Source: DASUPK01 sp963763955 (GTDB taxonomy: Bacteria > Actinomycetota > Thermoleophilia > Solirubrobacterales > 70-9). From it: 64,000 nucleotides of DNA. The stretch is from assembly GCA_963763955.1 (NCBI GenBank), contig CAVXQP010000013.1, positions 1 to 64,000 on the forward strand. Direction: 5' to 3'. Each line of letters begins with the position of its first letter. The stretch's first letter is position 1. Of this stretch, positions 43,307 through 52,045 are shown piece after piece. The translations under genes were made by a program, and so were the position numbers. The notes below the pieces were generated by a model, which had not been told where the DNA came from, did not search any database, and was given only the letters and a program-made list of their open reading frames with translations.

Positions 43307-45382
43307 TTACAACGCAATTATGGGGATGATCAGGATGGCAACGATGTTGGCCACCTTGATCATCGGGTTGATCGCCGGACCGGCCGTGTCCTTGTAGGGA
43401 TCGCCGACCGTGTCGCCGGTGACCGCGGCGGCGTGGGCGTCGGACCCCTTGCCGCCGAACGCCCCGTCCTCGATCAGCTTCTTGGCGTTGTCCCAGGCCC
43501 CGCCGCCGGCGGTCATCGAGATGGCCGAGAAGACGCCGACCACGATCGCGCCGATCAGCAGCCCACCGAGGGCCTGGTAGGAGATCACCCCGACTACCAG
43601 CGGGACAACGATCGGGATCAGCGAGGGCAGGATCATCTCCCTCTGGGCGGCCGCCGTCACCAGGCTCACCGCGTGCCCGTACTCGGGCTTCTCAGTGCCC
43701 TTCATGATCCCGGGCTTCTCCCGGAACTGGCGGCGTACCTCCTCGACCACCTGGCCGCCGGCGCGGCCGACGGCCTCGATCGCCAGGGACGAGAACAGGT
43801 AGACCATCATCCCGCCGATCAGCAGGCCAATCAGCACAGGCGGACTGGCTATGTCGAAGCTGAGGTGCTTATTGCCGGCCTCGGCCTGGAGCTCGTGCGT
43901 GAACGCGTTGAACAGGACCAGCGCGGCGAGCGCCGCGGAGCCGATCGCGTATCCCTTGGTCACGGCCTTGGTCGTGTTGCCGACGGCGTCAAGCGGATCG
44001 GTGACGTCGCGGACCTCCTGCGGCAGGTCCGCCATCTCCGCGATCCCGCCCGCGTTGTCGGTGATCGGCCCGAACGCGTCGAGGGCCACGATCAGCCCGG
44101 TCAGTGAGAGCTGCGCCATGACGGCCACACCGATTCCGTAGATGCCGTCGGTGCCACCCCCCGCCAGCTTCCAGGCGCCCAGGATCGCGAAGGCGAGCAC
44201 CAGCACCGGCAGCGCGGTCGCCTGCATGCCCTGGGCGAGCCCCTGGATGATGTTGGTCGCGTGGCCCGTCTCAGAGGCGCGCGCGATGGTCCTCACCGGA
44301 CGGAAGCGGGTGGACGTGTAGAAGTCGGTGAGCACGAACAGCAGCGCCGTGACGCCCACGCCGATCAGGCCGCAGAGCCAAAGGTCGGTGACGCTCGTGT
44401 TGCCGATCGAACCGCTGCCCAGCGGGTCCTCCATCAGCCATTTCGTGATCGGGTAGAACGCGGCCGCCGAGAGCACGGCCGAGACGGCCAGGCCGCGGTA
44501 GAGGGCCGCCTCCACATTCCCGGTCCGGGTGCGGACGGAAAGCGCGCCGATGATCGAGGCGATGATCGCCACGGCCCCGATCGCCAGCGGGTAGATCGCC
44601 ACCTCGCGGGTGAACCCGGTGAAGGTGATCACGCCCAGCAGCATCACCGCGACGGCGGTGACGGCGTAGGTCTCGAACAGGTCTGCCGCCATCCCGGCGC
44701 AGTCGCCGACGTTGTCGCCGACGTTGTCCGCGATCACGGCGGGGTTGCGTGGGTCGTCCTCGGGGATCCCCGCCTCGATCTTGCCGACCAGGTCCGCGCC
44801 GACATCGGCGGCCTTGGTGAAGATGCCGCCTCCGAGCCGGGCGAAGACCGAGATCAGCGAGCCGCCGAAGCCGAGGCCGACGAGGGCGTCGACGCAGTCC
44901 TTGTCGCTCAGGTCGGTGAAGATCAGCAGGGCGCCGAAGTAACCGGCCACTCCGAGCAGCGCGAGCCCGACGACGAGCAGGCCTGTGACCGAACCGCCCT
45001 TGAAGGCGATGTCCAGCGCCGGCGGGATGCCGCCTCGAGCGGCCTCGGCGACACGCGCGTTGGCGCGGACCGAGAGGTTCATCCCGATGAACCCGGCCGA
45101 GCCCGAGAGGACGCCACCGATCACGAATCCGATGGCGGTCTCGACGTTCTGCAGCGGGATCAACAGGATCGCCACGACCACACCGACGCCGGCGATGATC
45201 GTGTACTGGCGCTTCAGGTAGGCGCTGGCGCCCTCCTGGACCGCCCCCGAGATCTCCTGCATCTGTTCGTTTCCAGGCGACTTGGCGAGCAGACGCTGGG
45301 TGACCAGCAGGCCGTATACGACCGCCGCGGCAGCGCAACCGAGCGCGACGACGATTCCGTAATCGGTGAAGAACTTAGTCAA
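43307..45382 (-). CDS. hppA: Membrane-bound proton-translocating pyrophosphatase
   Basis: 691 residues, 16 spans, hydrolysing PPi to pump H+. Active-site signature DVGADLVGKIEAG with EDDPRNPAVIADNVGDNVGD, and the DVGD/GDTVGDPYKDTAGPA motif near the C-terminus. The K+-site segment reads GNTTKAVTKGY; the Lys replaces the Ala of K+-dependent enzymes, so the pump should be K+-independent. TTG start with AGGAGCC upstream. Intact, no frame break. Confidence 0.95.
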   Translation of the reverse strand: MTKFFTDYGIVVALGCAAAAVVYGLLVTQRLLAKSPGNEQMQEISGAVQEGASAYLKRQYTIIAGVGVVVAILLIPLQNVETAIGFVIGGVLSGSAGFIGMNLSVRANARVAEAARGGIPPALDIAFKGGSVTGLLVVGLALLGVAGYFGALLIFTDLSDKDCVDALVGLGFGGSLISVFARLGGGIFTKAADVGADLVGKIEAGIPEDDPRNPAVIADNVGDNVGDCAGMAADLFETYAVTAVAVMLLGVITFTGFTREVAIYPLAIGAVAIIASIIGALSVRTRTGNVEAALYRGLAVSAVLSAAAFYPITKWLMEDPLGSGSIGNTSVTDLWLCGLIGVGVTALLFVLTDFYTSTRFRPVRTIARASETGHATNIIQGLAQGMQATALPVLVLAFAILGAWKLAGGGTDGIYGIGVAVMAQLSLTGLIVALDAFGPITDNAGGIAEMADLPQEVRDVTDPLDAVGNTTKAVTKGYAIGSAALAALVLFNAFTHELQAEAGNKHLSFDIASPPVLIGLLIGGMMVYLFSSLAIEAVGRAGGQVVEEVRRQFREKPGIMKGTEKPEYGHAVSLVTAAAQREMILPSLIPIVVPLVVGVISYQALGGLLIGAIVVGVFSAISMTAGGGAWDNAKKLIEDGAFGGKGSDAHAAAVTGDTVGDPYKDTAGPAINPMIKVANIVAILIIPIIAL

Positions 45383-45465
45383 GGAAGGCTCCTGCGTAGT
45401 TTTCGTAAAAAGCGGCGCGGCAGTCTACCCGCTGGCGCCGAGGTGACCCGCCGCGGTCGGGCAAC

Positions 45466-45885
45466 CTAGCCGGGGGTCCAGAGACCCGAATCTCCCTTGG
45501 GCCGCTCCGGACCCGAACCCTGCCCGCCGGGCTCCTCCTCGCTCCCGCCACCCTCGCCGGGGCCCTCTCCCGCGTGCTTGGCATAGAGGACCTGCAGCTC
45601 CGAGATCGCCTGGCGCAGCTGCGCCTGCGCCTCGGGGTTCACCAGGTCGACCAGGGCGCGACCGGCGTCGATCCCGACCTTGGCCTGATCAAGATCGCGC
45701 TCGTCGTCCTTCGCGATCCGCCGGGCCGAGAGGTTGAGGATGCTGACGACGCTCTGCAGGATCACATCCTCGACCCGAACCTTGCGGATCTCGTCCTCGA
45801 GCTGTGCGCGGACCTCCTCCTCACTCGGCTGGCCCTCGCCGCCCGGCCCCCCCTCGCTGCTCGGCTGCTGTCCTTCATCGGCCAC
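45466..45885 (-). CDS. DUF1844 family protein
   Basis: 139 residues from GTG (GGAGGGAG upstream). Helical core VEDVILQSVVSILNLSARRI with DLDQAKVGIDAGRALVDLVN is diagnostic of DUF1844. Acidic, Gly/Glu-rich disordered ends. Overlaps the 3' end of the ligase gene by 11 bases. Confidence 0.8.
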   Translation of the reverse strand: MADEGQQPSSEGGPGGEGQPSEEEVRAQLEDEIRKVRVEDVILQSVVSILNLSARRIAKDDERDLDQAKVGIDAGRALVDLVNPEAQAQLRQAISELQVLYAKHAGEGPGEGGGSEEEPGGQGSGPERPKGDSGLWTPG

Positions 45886-47056
45886 TGACGGCTCCCTCCG
45901 GTGCGTAGGTCTTGCGGGTCTCCTCGACGGTGCGCCTGTAGATCTCCTCGATCGGCGCACCCTCGGCGAACCGAGCATAGGCCCGCTGCGCGCCGTTGCG
46001 CTCCGGCAGGTCAACATCGAGCCCGAGAGCCTGCCGCGCCGGCTCGGTCCAGGCGACGATCCGCTCGAGAACAGCCCGCGTCGGGACCACGCGCCGCTCG
46101 CGGAAATCGATCATCTCCCCGTCCATCCCGTACCGGATGGCGCGCCAGAGGTTCTCCTCGATCTCGCGCTGGCGCATGGGCTCGGGCGCCCCTCCCTCAT
46201 CCAGATCGAGCGCCGATTGCGCCACGCAGGCGGCGATCAGGGAGGCCAGGTTGAGCGACTCGTCGCCACGCGTCTGGGCGTCGCAGATCCGGACCTCGAC
46301 CGTGCCGAACGAGTGATGGGGCCGGACGCTCCACCAGAGCTGCGTCGCCTCGACGATCGAGTCCGTGTCGTCCAGCAGCTGGACGAAATCCGCATAGGCC
46401 CCCCAGTCGCCGAAGGGCTCGTGGACGCCGCAGCGGGGGAATGTCCGCGTGAAGATCTCCGTGCGCACGGAGTGCAGGCCGGTGTCCCGGTGGTCGAGGA
46501 ACGGCGAGTTCGCCGAGAGGGCGAGCAGCGGAGGCAGGAGCTCGCGCATCCGGTCAGAGACCGCAACGGCCCGATCGGCCCCCCGGACCCCGACGTGCAC
46601 GTGCAGGCTCCAGGTGTTGTTCCGTTGCGCGACCCAGCGGAGGTCTCCCTCCAGGCGGCGGTAGTGCTCCGTATTGATGATGTGCTGGTCGAGGTAGTTG
46701 GCCCACGGATGGGTCCCCATCGCCGCCAGCGCGAGGCCCATCTCGTCGGCGATCCCGAACAGTCGCTCTCGCCGGGCACGTTGCCGCACCGCGGCGTCGG
46801 CGAAGGTCTCACCCCTCCCCGAGCGGATCTCGATCTCGGTGTCGATCAGCTCGCCCTTGACAGCGTGGATGAGCTCCGGATCGCGCAGGCAGGCCTGGCG
46901 CATCTCCTCGAAGCGGTGCTCGAGGTCGAGGATCGCGGGATCCAGGATCGCGAACTCCTCCTCGATCCCGACCGTGAAGTCGGTCGACGCCTCAAAGAGG
47001 TCTCGAACCGCCTCGAGGTCGAGCCCGTCGTGCTCTGGCTCCGGATCCGTGGTCAC
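45875..47056 (-). CDS. YbdK-type carboxylate-amine ligase (glutamate-cysteine ligase 2 family)
   Basis: 393 residues. FTVGIEEEFAILDP is the ATP/Mg motif; SLHVHVGVRGADRAVAVSDR and the 'PLLALSANSPFLDHRDTGLH' stretch are typical. The family includes weak gamma-glutamylcysteine synthetases; in actinobacteria related enzymes feed ergothioneine or other thiols. The substrate is not fixed by sequence. Sits between Rex and DUF1844 genes, 15 bases after rex, so redox-linked expression is plausible. Confidence 0.85.
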   Translation of the reverse strand: MTTDPEPEHDGLDLEAVRDLFEASTDFTVGIEEEFAILDPAILDLEHRFEEMRQACLRDPELIHAVKGELIDTEIEIRSGRGETFADAAVRQRARRERLFGIADEMGLALAAMGTHPWANYLDQHIINTEHYRRLEGDLRWVAQRNNTWSLHVHVGVRGADRAVAVSDRMRELLPPLLALSANSPFLDHRDTGLHSVRTEIFTRTFPRCGVHEPFGDWGAYADFVQLLDDTDSIVEATQLWWSVRPHHSFGTVEVRICDAQTRGDESLNLASLIAACVAQSALDLDEGGAPEPMRQREIEENLWRAIRYGMDGEMIDFRERRVVPTRAVLERIVAWTEPARQALGLDVDLPERNGAQRAYARFAEGAPIEEIYRRTVEETRKTYAPEGAVSGR

Positions 47057-47071
47057 CGGCTGGGATCCGCT

Positions 47072-47746
47072 CTAGGTCAAATAGAAGTAGAGGGCGTAGA
47101 GCAGGTCCACCGCCGGGCTCGACGTGTGGACCGTTACGTCGGGCGGGACCTGCAGGAGCCGCTCGGAGTAGTTGAAGATGATCTTCACTCCGGCCTTGAC
47201 CAGCCTGTCGGCCACTTCCTGAGCCGCGTCGGGCGGCACGGCGAGCACCCCGACGACCACCTGCTCGCCCGCCACCACGGAGTCGATCTCGTCGAAGGAG
47301 CGGACCTCCAGCCCGCCGACGCGCCGGCCGATCACCGTCGGATCGATGTCGAACATCGCCACGATCCGGAATCCGTGGTCCGCGAAGATGTCGGAGCTCG
47401 CAATCGCCTGGCCGAGGTGGCCGGCGCCGAACAGCGCGATGTTGTGCTGGCCCGCGGTGCGCAGGATCTTCCTGATCTCCCGCACCAGCGAGTCGACGTT
47501 GTAGCCCACCCCCCGCTTCCCGAACTTGCCGAAGCCGGAGAGGTCTCGGCGGATCTGGGTCGAGTTGATGTGGGTGTAGTCCGAGAGCTCCTGCGAGGAG
47601 ATCGTGTCCTTGCCCATCTTGCGTGCCTGGGTCAGCACCTGGAGGTAGCGCGAGAGCCGCGCCGCGACGCCCAGTGAAAGGCGGTCGCCGTCGGTGAGTT
47701 CCGAGGCCTCCTGCTCGGCGGTCCCGGCCGCCCCATCCTCAATCAT
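47072..47746 (-). CDS. rex: Redox-sensing transcriptional repressor Rex
   Basis: 224 residues. Winged helix (RLSRYLQVLTQARKMGKDTI, NSTQIRRDLSGFGKFGKRGV) then a Rossmann fold (IALFGAGHLGQAIASSDIF) that senses NADH/NAD+. Complete C-terminal swapped helix (SSPAVDLLYALYFYL). Translated from ATG overlapping the glutaredoxin stop by 4 bases. Commonly represses respiratory and fermentative genes when NADH is low; I could not spot a confident Rex operator here. Confidence 0.93.
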   Translation of the reverse strand: MIEDGAAGTAEQEASELTDGDRLSLGVAARLSRYLQVLTQARKMGKDTISSQELSDYTHINSTQIRRDLSGFGKFGKRGVGYNVDSLVREIRKILRTAGQHNIALFGAGHLGQAIASSDIFADHGFRIVAMFDIDPTVIGRRVGGLEVRSFDEIDSVVAGEQVVVGVLAVPPDAAQEVADRLVKAGVKIIFNYSERLLQVPPDVTVHTSSPAVDLLYALYFYLT

Positions 47747-47991
47747 GCGGACAAGGTATCGAGCCGGGCCCGCAGCCCGTCGCCGTCCAGCCAGAGCTCC
47801 GAGACGATCTCGCCATCGAGCTCGATCACCGGGATGCGCTCCAGGTAGCGGGCATGCAGCTCGTCGTCGGACTCGATGTTCACCTCCTCGAAATCGAACG
47901 CTAGGCCGTCGGCGAGCATCGCCTCCAGCCCGGCGCGCGCCTCGTCGCAGAGGTGGCACTCAGGCCGCGCGTACAGAGTCACCAGTGGCAA
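47743..47991 (-). CDS. Glutaredoxin-family protein
   Basis: 82 residues: LVTLYARPECHLCDEARAGL has the CHLC redox pair, followed by a beta-alpha-beta fold with cis-Pro in RIPVIELDGEIV. The short DUF836/NrdH-like glutaredoxin type. Overlaps tsaD by 32 bases and rex by 4; likely reduced by mycothiol or thioredoxin reductase. Confidence 0.87.
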   Translation of the reverse strand: MPLVTLYARPECHLCDEARAGLEAMLADGLAFDFEEVNIESDDELHARYLERIPVIELDGEIVSELWLDGDGLRARLDTLSA

Positions 47992-48967
47992 AAGCGTCGA
48001 AACCGAGGTAGTCGGGGTACGGGATCGGCTCGGTGTAGCGCGCGGCGGACGCGATCATGGCCGCGTTGTCCGTACAGAGCGAGATCGGGACGAGCTTGAG
48101 CCGCAGGCCCAGCTCGGCGCAGAGCGCCTCGGTCCGATCGCGGAGCTCGGCGTTCGCCGCCACACCGCCGCCCAGGGCGATCGCCGGCCAGTCGCCGGAA
48201 CGCGCGGCGCGCTCGAGCTTGACGACGAGCTGATCGACGATCGCCCTCTGGAAGGAGGCGGCCAGATCGGCTCCCCGGCGCTCCGTCTCCTGCGCCCCAA
48301 GGTCACGGACTCGATAGACGAGGGAGGTCTTCAGCCCGCTGAAGCTGAAGTCGAAGCCGCGCTCGCTCATCGCAACCGGGAACTCGAATGCGTGGGGGTC
48401 GCCGCCCTCCGCGGCGCGCTGGATCGCGGGGCCGCCCGGATAGCCCAGCCCGAGCAACCGGGCGCCCTTGTCGAAGGCCTCCCCGGCGGCGTCGTCCACG
48501 GTCGCGCCGAGGGTCTCGTAGGAGGAGTGCTCGCGCACCCCGGCGAGCAGGGTGTGACCGCCGCTCGCGATCAGGCAAAGGAAGGGAGGGTCCAACGGGT
48601 CGGGCTCGAGGAAGTTCGCTGCGACGTGGCCGCGGAGGTGATCGGCGGGGATCAGCGGCTTGCGCTGCGCGGCGGCGAGCGCCTTGGCGGTGCTCAATCC
48701 GACCAGCAGGGCCCCGATCAGCCCCGGCCCCTGGGTGACCGCGACCGCCTCGACATCGGCGAGCCCCGTCTCAGCCTCTTGGAGGGCCGCCGTGACCACG
48801 GCGTTGACCAGCTCCAGGTGGTGGCGCGAGGCGACCTCCGGGACGACACCGCCGTAGCGCTCATGGAACTCCGCCTGCGAGGAGACGACGTTGGAGAGGA
48901 TCCGCGGACCGTCGACGACCGCCGCGCAGGTGTCGTCGCAGGACGTCTCGAGCGCGAGAAGTCTCAA
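47960..48967 (-). CDS. tsaD: tRNA t6A synthesis protein TsaD
   Basis: 335 residues from TTG, which overlaps the rimI stop. Transfers threonylcarbamoyl to A37 of ANN-decoding tRNAs. ASKHA fold signature LLALETSCDDTCAAVV, 'QGPGLIGALLVGLSTAKALA', 'ASGGHTLL' and the metal-binding histidines of VPEVASRHHLELV, plus late DNAAMIA. Forms the complex with TsaB here and TsaE at 51647. Full length. Confidence 0.95.
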   Translation of the reverse strand: MRLLALETSCDDTCAAVVDGPRILSNVVSSQAEFHERYGGVVPEVASRHHLELVNAVVTAALQEAETGLADVEAVAVTQGPGLIGALLVGLSTAKALAAAQRKPLIPADHLRGHVAANFLEPDPLDPPFLCLIASGGHTLLAGVREHSSYETLGATVDDAAGEAFDKGARLLGLGYPGGPAIQRAAEGGDPHAFEFPVAMSERGFDFSFSGLKTSLVYRVRDLGAQETERRGADLAASFQRAIVDQLVVKLERAARSGDWPAIALGGGVAANAELRDRTEALCAELGLRLKLVPISLCTDNAAMIASAARYTEPIPYPDYLGFDAFATGDSVRAA

Positions 48968-49470
48968 GCGACCGAGGCGCCCTCGGCGGCCTCGAGCCAC
49001 ATGATCAGTGCGTCCTCGCCGTTGTCGTGGTAGTAGCGGCGGCGCCGGCCGGCGGAGCGGAATCCGAAGCGCCGGTACATCTCGATCGCGGGTGCGTTGG
49101 AGACGCGGACCTCGAGCGTGAAGCGGGAGCCCTCGCCCGCCTCCTCGAAGAGGCGCTCGATCAGTTCGGTGGCGACCCCGCGGCGGCGTCGCTCCGGGCG
49201 GACCGCCACGTTCATCAGGTGCCAGACGTCGTCGTAGCGGGCGCAGACCAGATAGCCGACGAGGCCCTCCGAGTCCTCGGCCGCGAGGCAGATTCCGCTG
49301 GGCTTGGAGAGCTCCAGCACGAACATGGCCAGCGACCACGGCGTCGGGAACGATCGCCTCTCGATCGAGATCACCGAGGGCAGATCGCCGTACCCGAGAC
49401 GCCGCAGCCTCAGCTCTCCCCGCTCATCCCCCGGGGTCCGATCGATCTCGCTCAAGCCATTTCTTTGCAT
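48964..49470 (-). CDS. rimI: RimI-like ribosomal protein S18 N-acetyltransferase
   Basis: 168 residues. GNAT with acetyl-CoA loop RPERRRRGVATELIERL and 'VSNAPAIEMYRRFGFRSAGR' at the C-terminal beta strand. The N-terminus (about 20 residues) is extended. Located between tsaB and tsaD as usual, overlapping tsaB by 47 bases. In mycobacteria RimI acetylates a wider set of proteins. Confidence 0.9.
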   Translation of the reverse strand: MQRNGLSEIDRTPGDERGELRLRRLGYGDLPSVISIERRSFPTPWSLAMFVLELSKPSGICLAAEDSEGLVGYLVCARYDDVWHLMNVAVRPERRRRGVATELIERLFEEAGEGSRFTLEVRVSNAPAIEMYRRFGFRSAGRRRRYYHDNGEDALIMWLEAAEGASVA

Positions 49471-50137
49471 CGGGCGGTCTCAGATACAGGGGTTGGATCC
49501 AGTCCGGTGACGCCTCGACCGCCGCCTCCCCGATCGCACACACGTGCCTCGCGGCGAGTCGGTGGATCGGGTCCTCTGGCGGGGCAACCGTGACGCCGGC
49601 GGCCTCCAGCTGTGCGGCGAATCGTAGCGCCCCGTCCCCGGCCGCCAAAGGCGCGCGATCGAGTTTCCGCACCCGATCCGCCACTTGGTTCGGCGTCGCC
49701 ACCAACGGGGGCCAGATTTCGGACCCGTCCCCCTCGACCAGGGCCGCGAAGACCTCGCCGCGGCGCGCGTCGATCACCGGAAGCGCCAGCGCTCCGTCTC
49801 CCCCCGCCTGGGCAGAGACGCCCCGCGCCAGGGCGCTCAGCGTGCCGACCGGCGCAATCGGTGTCCCGCTCGCCTGGGCGAGCGCTCGCGTGGTCGCGAT
49901 GCCGATGCGGAGGCCCGTGAATGAGCCAGGCCCGATCCCGACTGCGATCCGGTCGATGCGCACCCAGCCGCCCGCCGCATCGACGGAGCTCTCGATCTCC
50001 GGGAGGAGAACCTGGGAATGGCGCGGGCGCCCGTCGGCGCCGGGACCTACCTGGGCCTCGCTGACGACCTCGCCGTCGGCGGTCACCCCCACCACCGCGT
50101 CGGCGGTCGCGCTATCGACACCGAGGACCACCATCAA
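49424..50137 (-). CDS. tsaB: tRNA t6A synthesis protein TsaB
   Basis: 237 residues. ASKHA fold lacking ATP-site residues: 'VVLGVDSATADAVVGV', 'AVGIGPGSFTGLRIGI', then ARRGEVFAALVEG. Scaffold of the TsaD complex. First of the tsaB-rimI-tsaD-glutaredoxin-rex-ligase run; two Met at the start. Confidence 0.92.
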   Translation of the reverse strand: MMVVLGVDSATADAVVGVTADGEVVSEAQVGPGADGRPRHSQVLLPEIESSVDAAGGWVRIDRIAVGIGPGSFTGLRIGIATTRALAQASGTPIAPVGTLSALARGVSAQAGGDGALALPVIDARRGEVFAALVEGDGSEIWPPLVATPNQVADRVRKLDRAPLAAGDGALRFAAQLEAAGVTVAPPEDPIHRLAARHVCAIGEAAVEASPDWIQPLYLRPPDAKKWLERDRSDPGG

Positions 50138-50194
50138 TAGAGTCCGTGGGGAACCGGATCGGCGTCAACCGACTTTGGGAGAAGGAGAGAGACC

Positions 50195-50515
50195 ATGGAA
50201 GAGCAGTCCAGCAGGTTCGCCCCCGCCAAACGGCGGGCGGCGGTCGCGGCGTCCGTGTTCGGGATAGCGGTGTTCGGAGTCGGCGCCGGTGTCGCGGTAT
50301 CCGGTTGCGGCAGCGACAACAACAGCAGCAGCAACGACGTCAGCAATGCGATCCAGTCGGTACAGGGCGGGCTCTCGACTGCCCAGGGAGCCATCTCGAC
50401 GGCCCAGCAGAAGGGGCAGAGCATCAGCACGCAGGTGCAGAGCGTGCAGTCGCAGGTGCAGAGCGTCCAGAGCCAGATCTCCACGGCCAAGTCCGGCGGT
50501 GGCTACGGCTACTAG
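50195..50515 (+). CDS. Small coiled-coil lipoprotein ending GGGYGY
   Basis: 106 residues with GGAGAAGGAGAG before the ATG. Lipoprotein signal ending VAVSGC. The mature protein is a Gln/Ser-rich heptad helix (STQVQSVQSQVQSVQSQIST) and ends SGGGYGY. Similar in plan to the overlapping next gene; both may be anchored helical spacers of the envelope. Divergent from tsaB. Confidence 0.65.
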   Translation: MEEQSSRFAPAKRRAAVAASVFGIAVFGVGAGVAVSGCGSDNNSSSNDVSNAIQSVQGGLSTAQGAISTAQQKGQSISTQVQSVQSQVQSVQSQISTAKSGGGYGY

Positions 50516-50774
50516 CCGCGCCGCGGAAGCCAAGAGCCCGCCCGGTGCCTGGCGACGCGCGAGCGTCCTCGCTACGGCACTGGCGATCCTGACCGTGGGC
50601 GCGAGCGGGTGCGGCGGCGATCTGAAGAACGCCGTCGACAGCGCGCGGTCGATCCAGGAGCAGGGCAAGAGTGCCGCCGCGCAGGCCGAGCAGCAGGCGC
50701 AGAGCGTCGAGAACCAGCTGACGCAGCAGGCTCCGCAGGGCCAGGGCGGCGGCGGGAGCAACTACGGCTACTAG
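50499..50774 (+). CDS. Second small lipoprotein ending NYGY
   Basis: 91 residues. In the +1 frame the GTG at 50499 lies within the last codons of the previous gene (17-base overlap). Lipobox VGASGC after 'SVLATALAILTVGASGC', then a Gln-rich helix (AAAQAEQQAQSVENQL) and QGGGGSNYGY. Same plan as the preceding lipoprotein, suggesting duplication. Start uncertain; no Shine-Dalgarno needed if re-initiation occurs. Confidence 0.55.
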   Translation: MATATSRAAEAKSPPGAWRRASVLATALAILTVGASGCGGDLKNAVDSARSIQEQGKSAAAQAEQQAQSVENQLTQQAPQGQGGGGSNYGY

Positions 50775-50786
50775 GCGGCGTAGGGA

Positions 50787-51545
50787 CTAGCTGCCAGGCG
50801 CGAAGGAGACGAGCGTGCCGACCTCGCCCTGACCGGGCGGAGCGCCCGCGACCTGCTGCTCCTTGACCGTTCCGATGCCCTGGACGTAGTACTTGTGGTC
50901 CACGATGCCGGGCTCGAGAGGTGTGGTCTCCTCGGTCAGCATCGCGTTGTTGGATGAGACGGCCGGTGTGCTGATGCTCGCGGCCAGGTCGAGGATCCGG
51001 AAGTGATCTTCCGCCTGACCCTTGAACGACTCCTGTTGGAACGTCTGACCGACCTGAGGGTTGGCCGGCATGAAGATGCCGCCCTTCGCCCCATCGCGTC
51101 CGTTCAGGAATGAGCCCTCCGTGCTGGTCACCTTGCCCTTTGCGTTCAACTCCGCGGTCCTCTCGCCCAGGTACCAGACCGTGCCGCGTCTGTCCTGGGC
51201 GTACCAATCGGTGGTGCGCTCGGCCAGGACGCCGTTGAGGGAGAGGCGGTCAGAGACCACCGCCGCGCGGATCCCGGCGATGTTCTTGGTCCTCCCGGTC
51301 ACCTTCATCACGTCGCGCGCCTGCTTGCCATCCTTCTGGCCGTCGTAGACGTAGACCGAGCCACTTGCCAGCGGAAACCAGCTGTTGGTGATCAGGCTCG
51401 AGTGTTTGCCGAAATGCGATGCCTTCGGTGCGGGCGGACCCTTGGCAGCACTCGCAGCCGACGCCGAAGCGCCGCCTGCGACCATCGCCGCCACCGCCAG
51501 TGCTGTTGTCACCGCCGCGATTTTCCTTGTGCCTGTCGAAGTCAT
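50787..51545 (-). CDS. Secreted beta-rich protein
   Basis: 252 residues from ATG 51545 with AGAGGTG upstream. Signal peptide AAVTTALAVAAMVAGGASAS; mature part holds repeats of beta strands (NSWFPLASGSVYVYDGQKDG, RTTDWYAQDRRGTVWYLGER). The 'SLITNSWFPL..G..Y' segment recalls a family of secreted actinobacterial proteins with no assigned role. Lies 100 bases after tsaE but probably has its own promoter. Confidence 0.72.
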   Translation of the reverse strand: MTSTGTRKIAAVTTALAVAAMVAGGASASAASAAKGPPAPKASHFGKHSSLITNSWFPLASGSVYVYDGQKDGKQARDVMKVTGRTKNIAGIRAAVVSDRLSLNGVLAERTTDWYAQDRRGTVWYLGERTAELNAKGKVTSTEGSFLNGRDGAKGGIFMPANPQVGQTFQQESFKGQAEDHFRILDLAASISTPAVSSNNAMLTEETTPLEPGIVDHKYYVQGIGTVKEQQVAGAPPGQGEVGTLVSFAPGS

Positions 51546-51646
51546 CTTCACCTCTTTCTGGGGATGAACCAATCGGTGGCGACGTTACGGACGCCGGATT
51601 AATCGGCCGTGACGAGCAGATGACTCGCGGATGAAAGGCGGGATGC

Positions 51647-52045
51647 CTAGAACGAGATCTCGCGCTCGTCCCCGCCGGCATGGCGGATCTCGACACGGTG
51701 AGTCATCCGCTCCAGCCAGGGCTCTGCGGCCCCGGGCCACTCGATGAACGCAACCGCCTCCGGCGTCACGTAGTCCTCCAGCAGGGCCGGGTCCTCCTGG
51801 CCGACGTCGGCCAGCCGGTAAAGATCGAGGTGGGAGACCGGGACGCGCCCGCGGTAGGTATGGCCGATCGTGAAGGTCGGCGAAGTCACCGGCTCGGTGA
51901 CGCCGAGTGCTCGCGCCGCTCCCCGGATCAGGGTGGTCTTTCCGGACCCGAGCTCGCCGCTGACGAGAACCACGTCGCCGGGGCCGAGCTCGGCCGCCAG
52001 CCGCTCGCCCAAGGCCTCAGTCTCCGCGGCGCTGTGGGTGATCAA
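51647..52045 (-). CDS. tsaE: tRNA t6A synthesis ATPase TsaE
   Basis: 132 residues. P-loop SGELGSGKTTLIRGAARALG, 'VTSPTFTIGHTY' and DLYRLADVGQ are diagnostic. ATG overlaps the UDG stop by 4 bases. Works with TsaB and TsaD, coded 2 kb away on the same strand. Confidence 0.94.
   Translation of the reverse strand: MITHSAAETEALGERLAAELGPGDVVLVSGELGSGKTTLIRGAARALGVTEPVTSPTFTIGHTYRGRVPVSHLDLYRLADVGQEDPALLEDYVTPEAVAFIEWPGAAEPWLERMTHRVEIRHAGGDEREISF

Noticed and set aside
45734..47677. Long plus-strand open frame of 647 codons
   Set aside because: It lies antisense to the glutamate-cysteine ligase-like and rex genes, which have clear motifs; high GC makes such shadows common.
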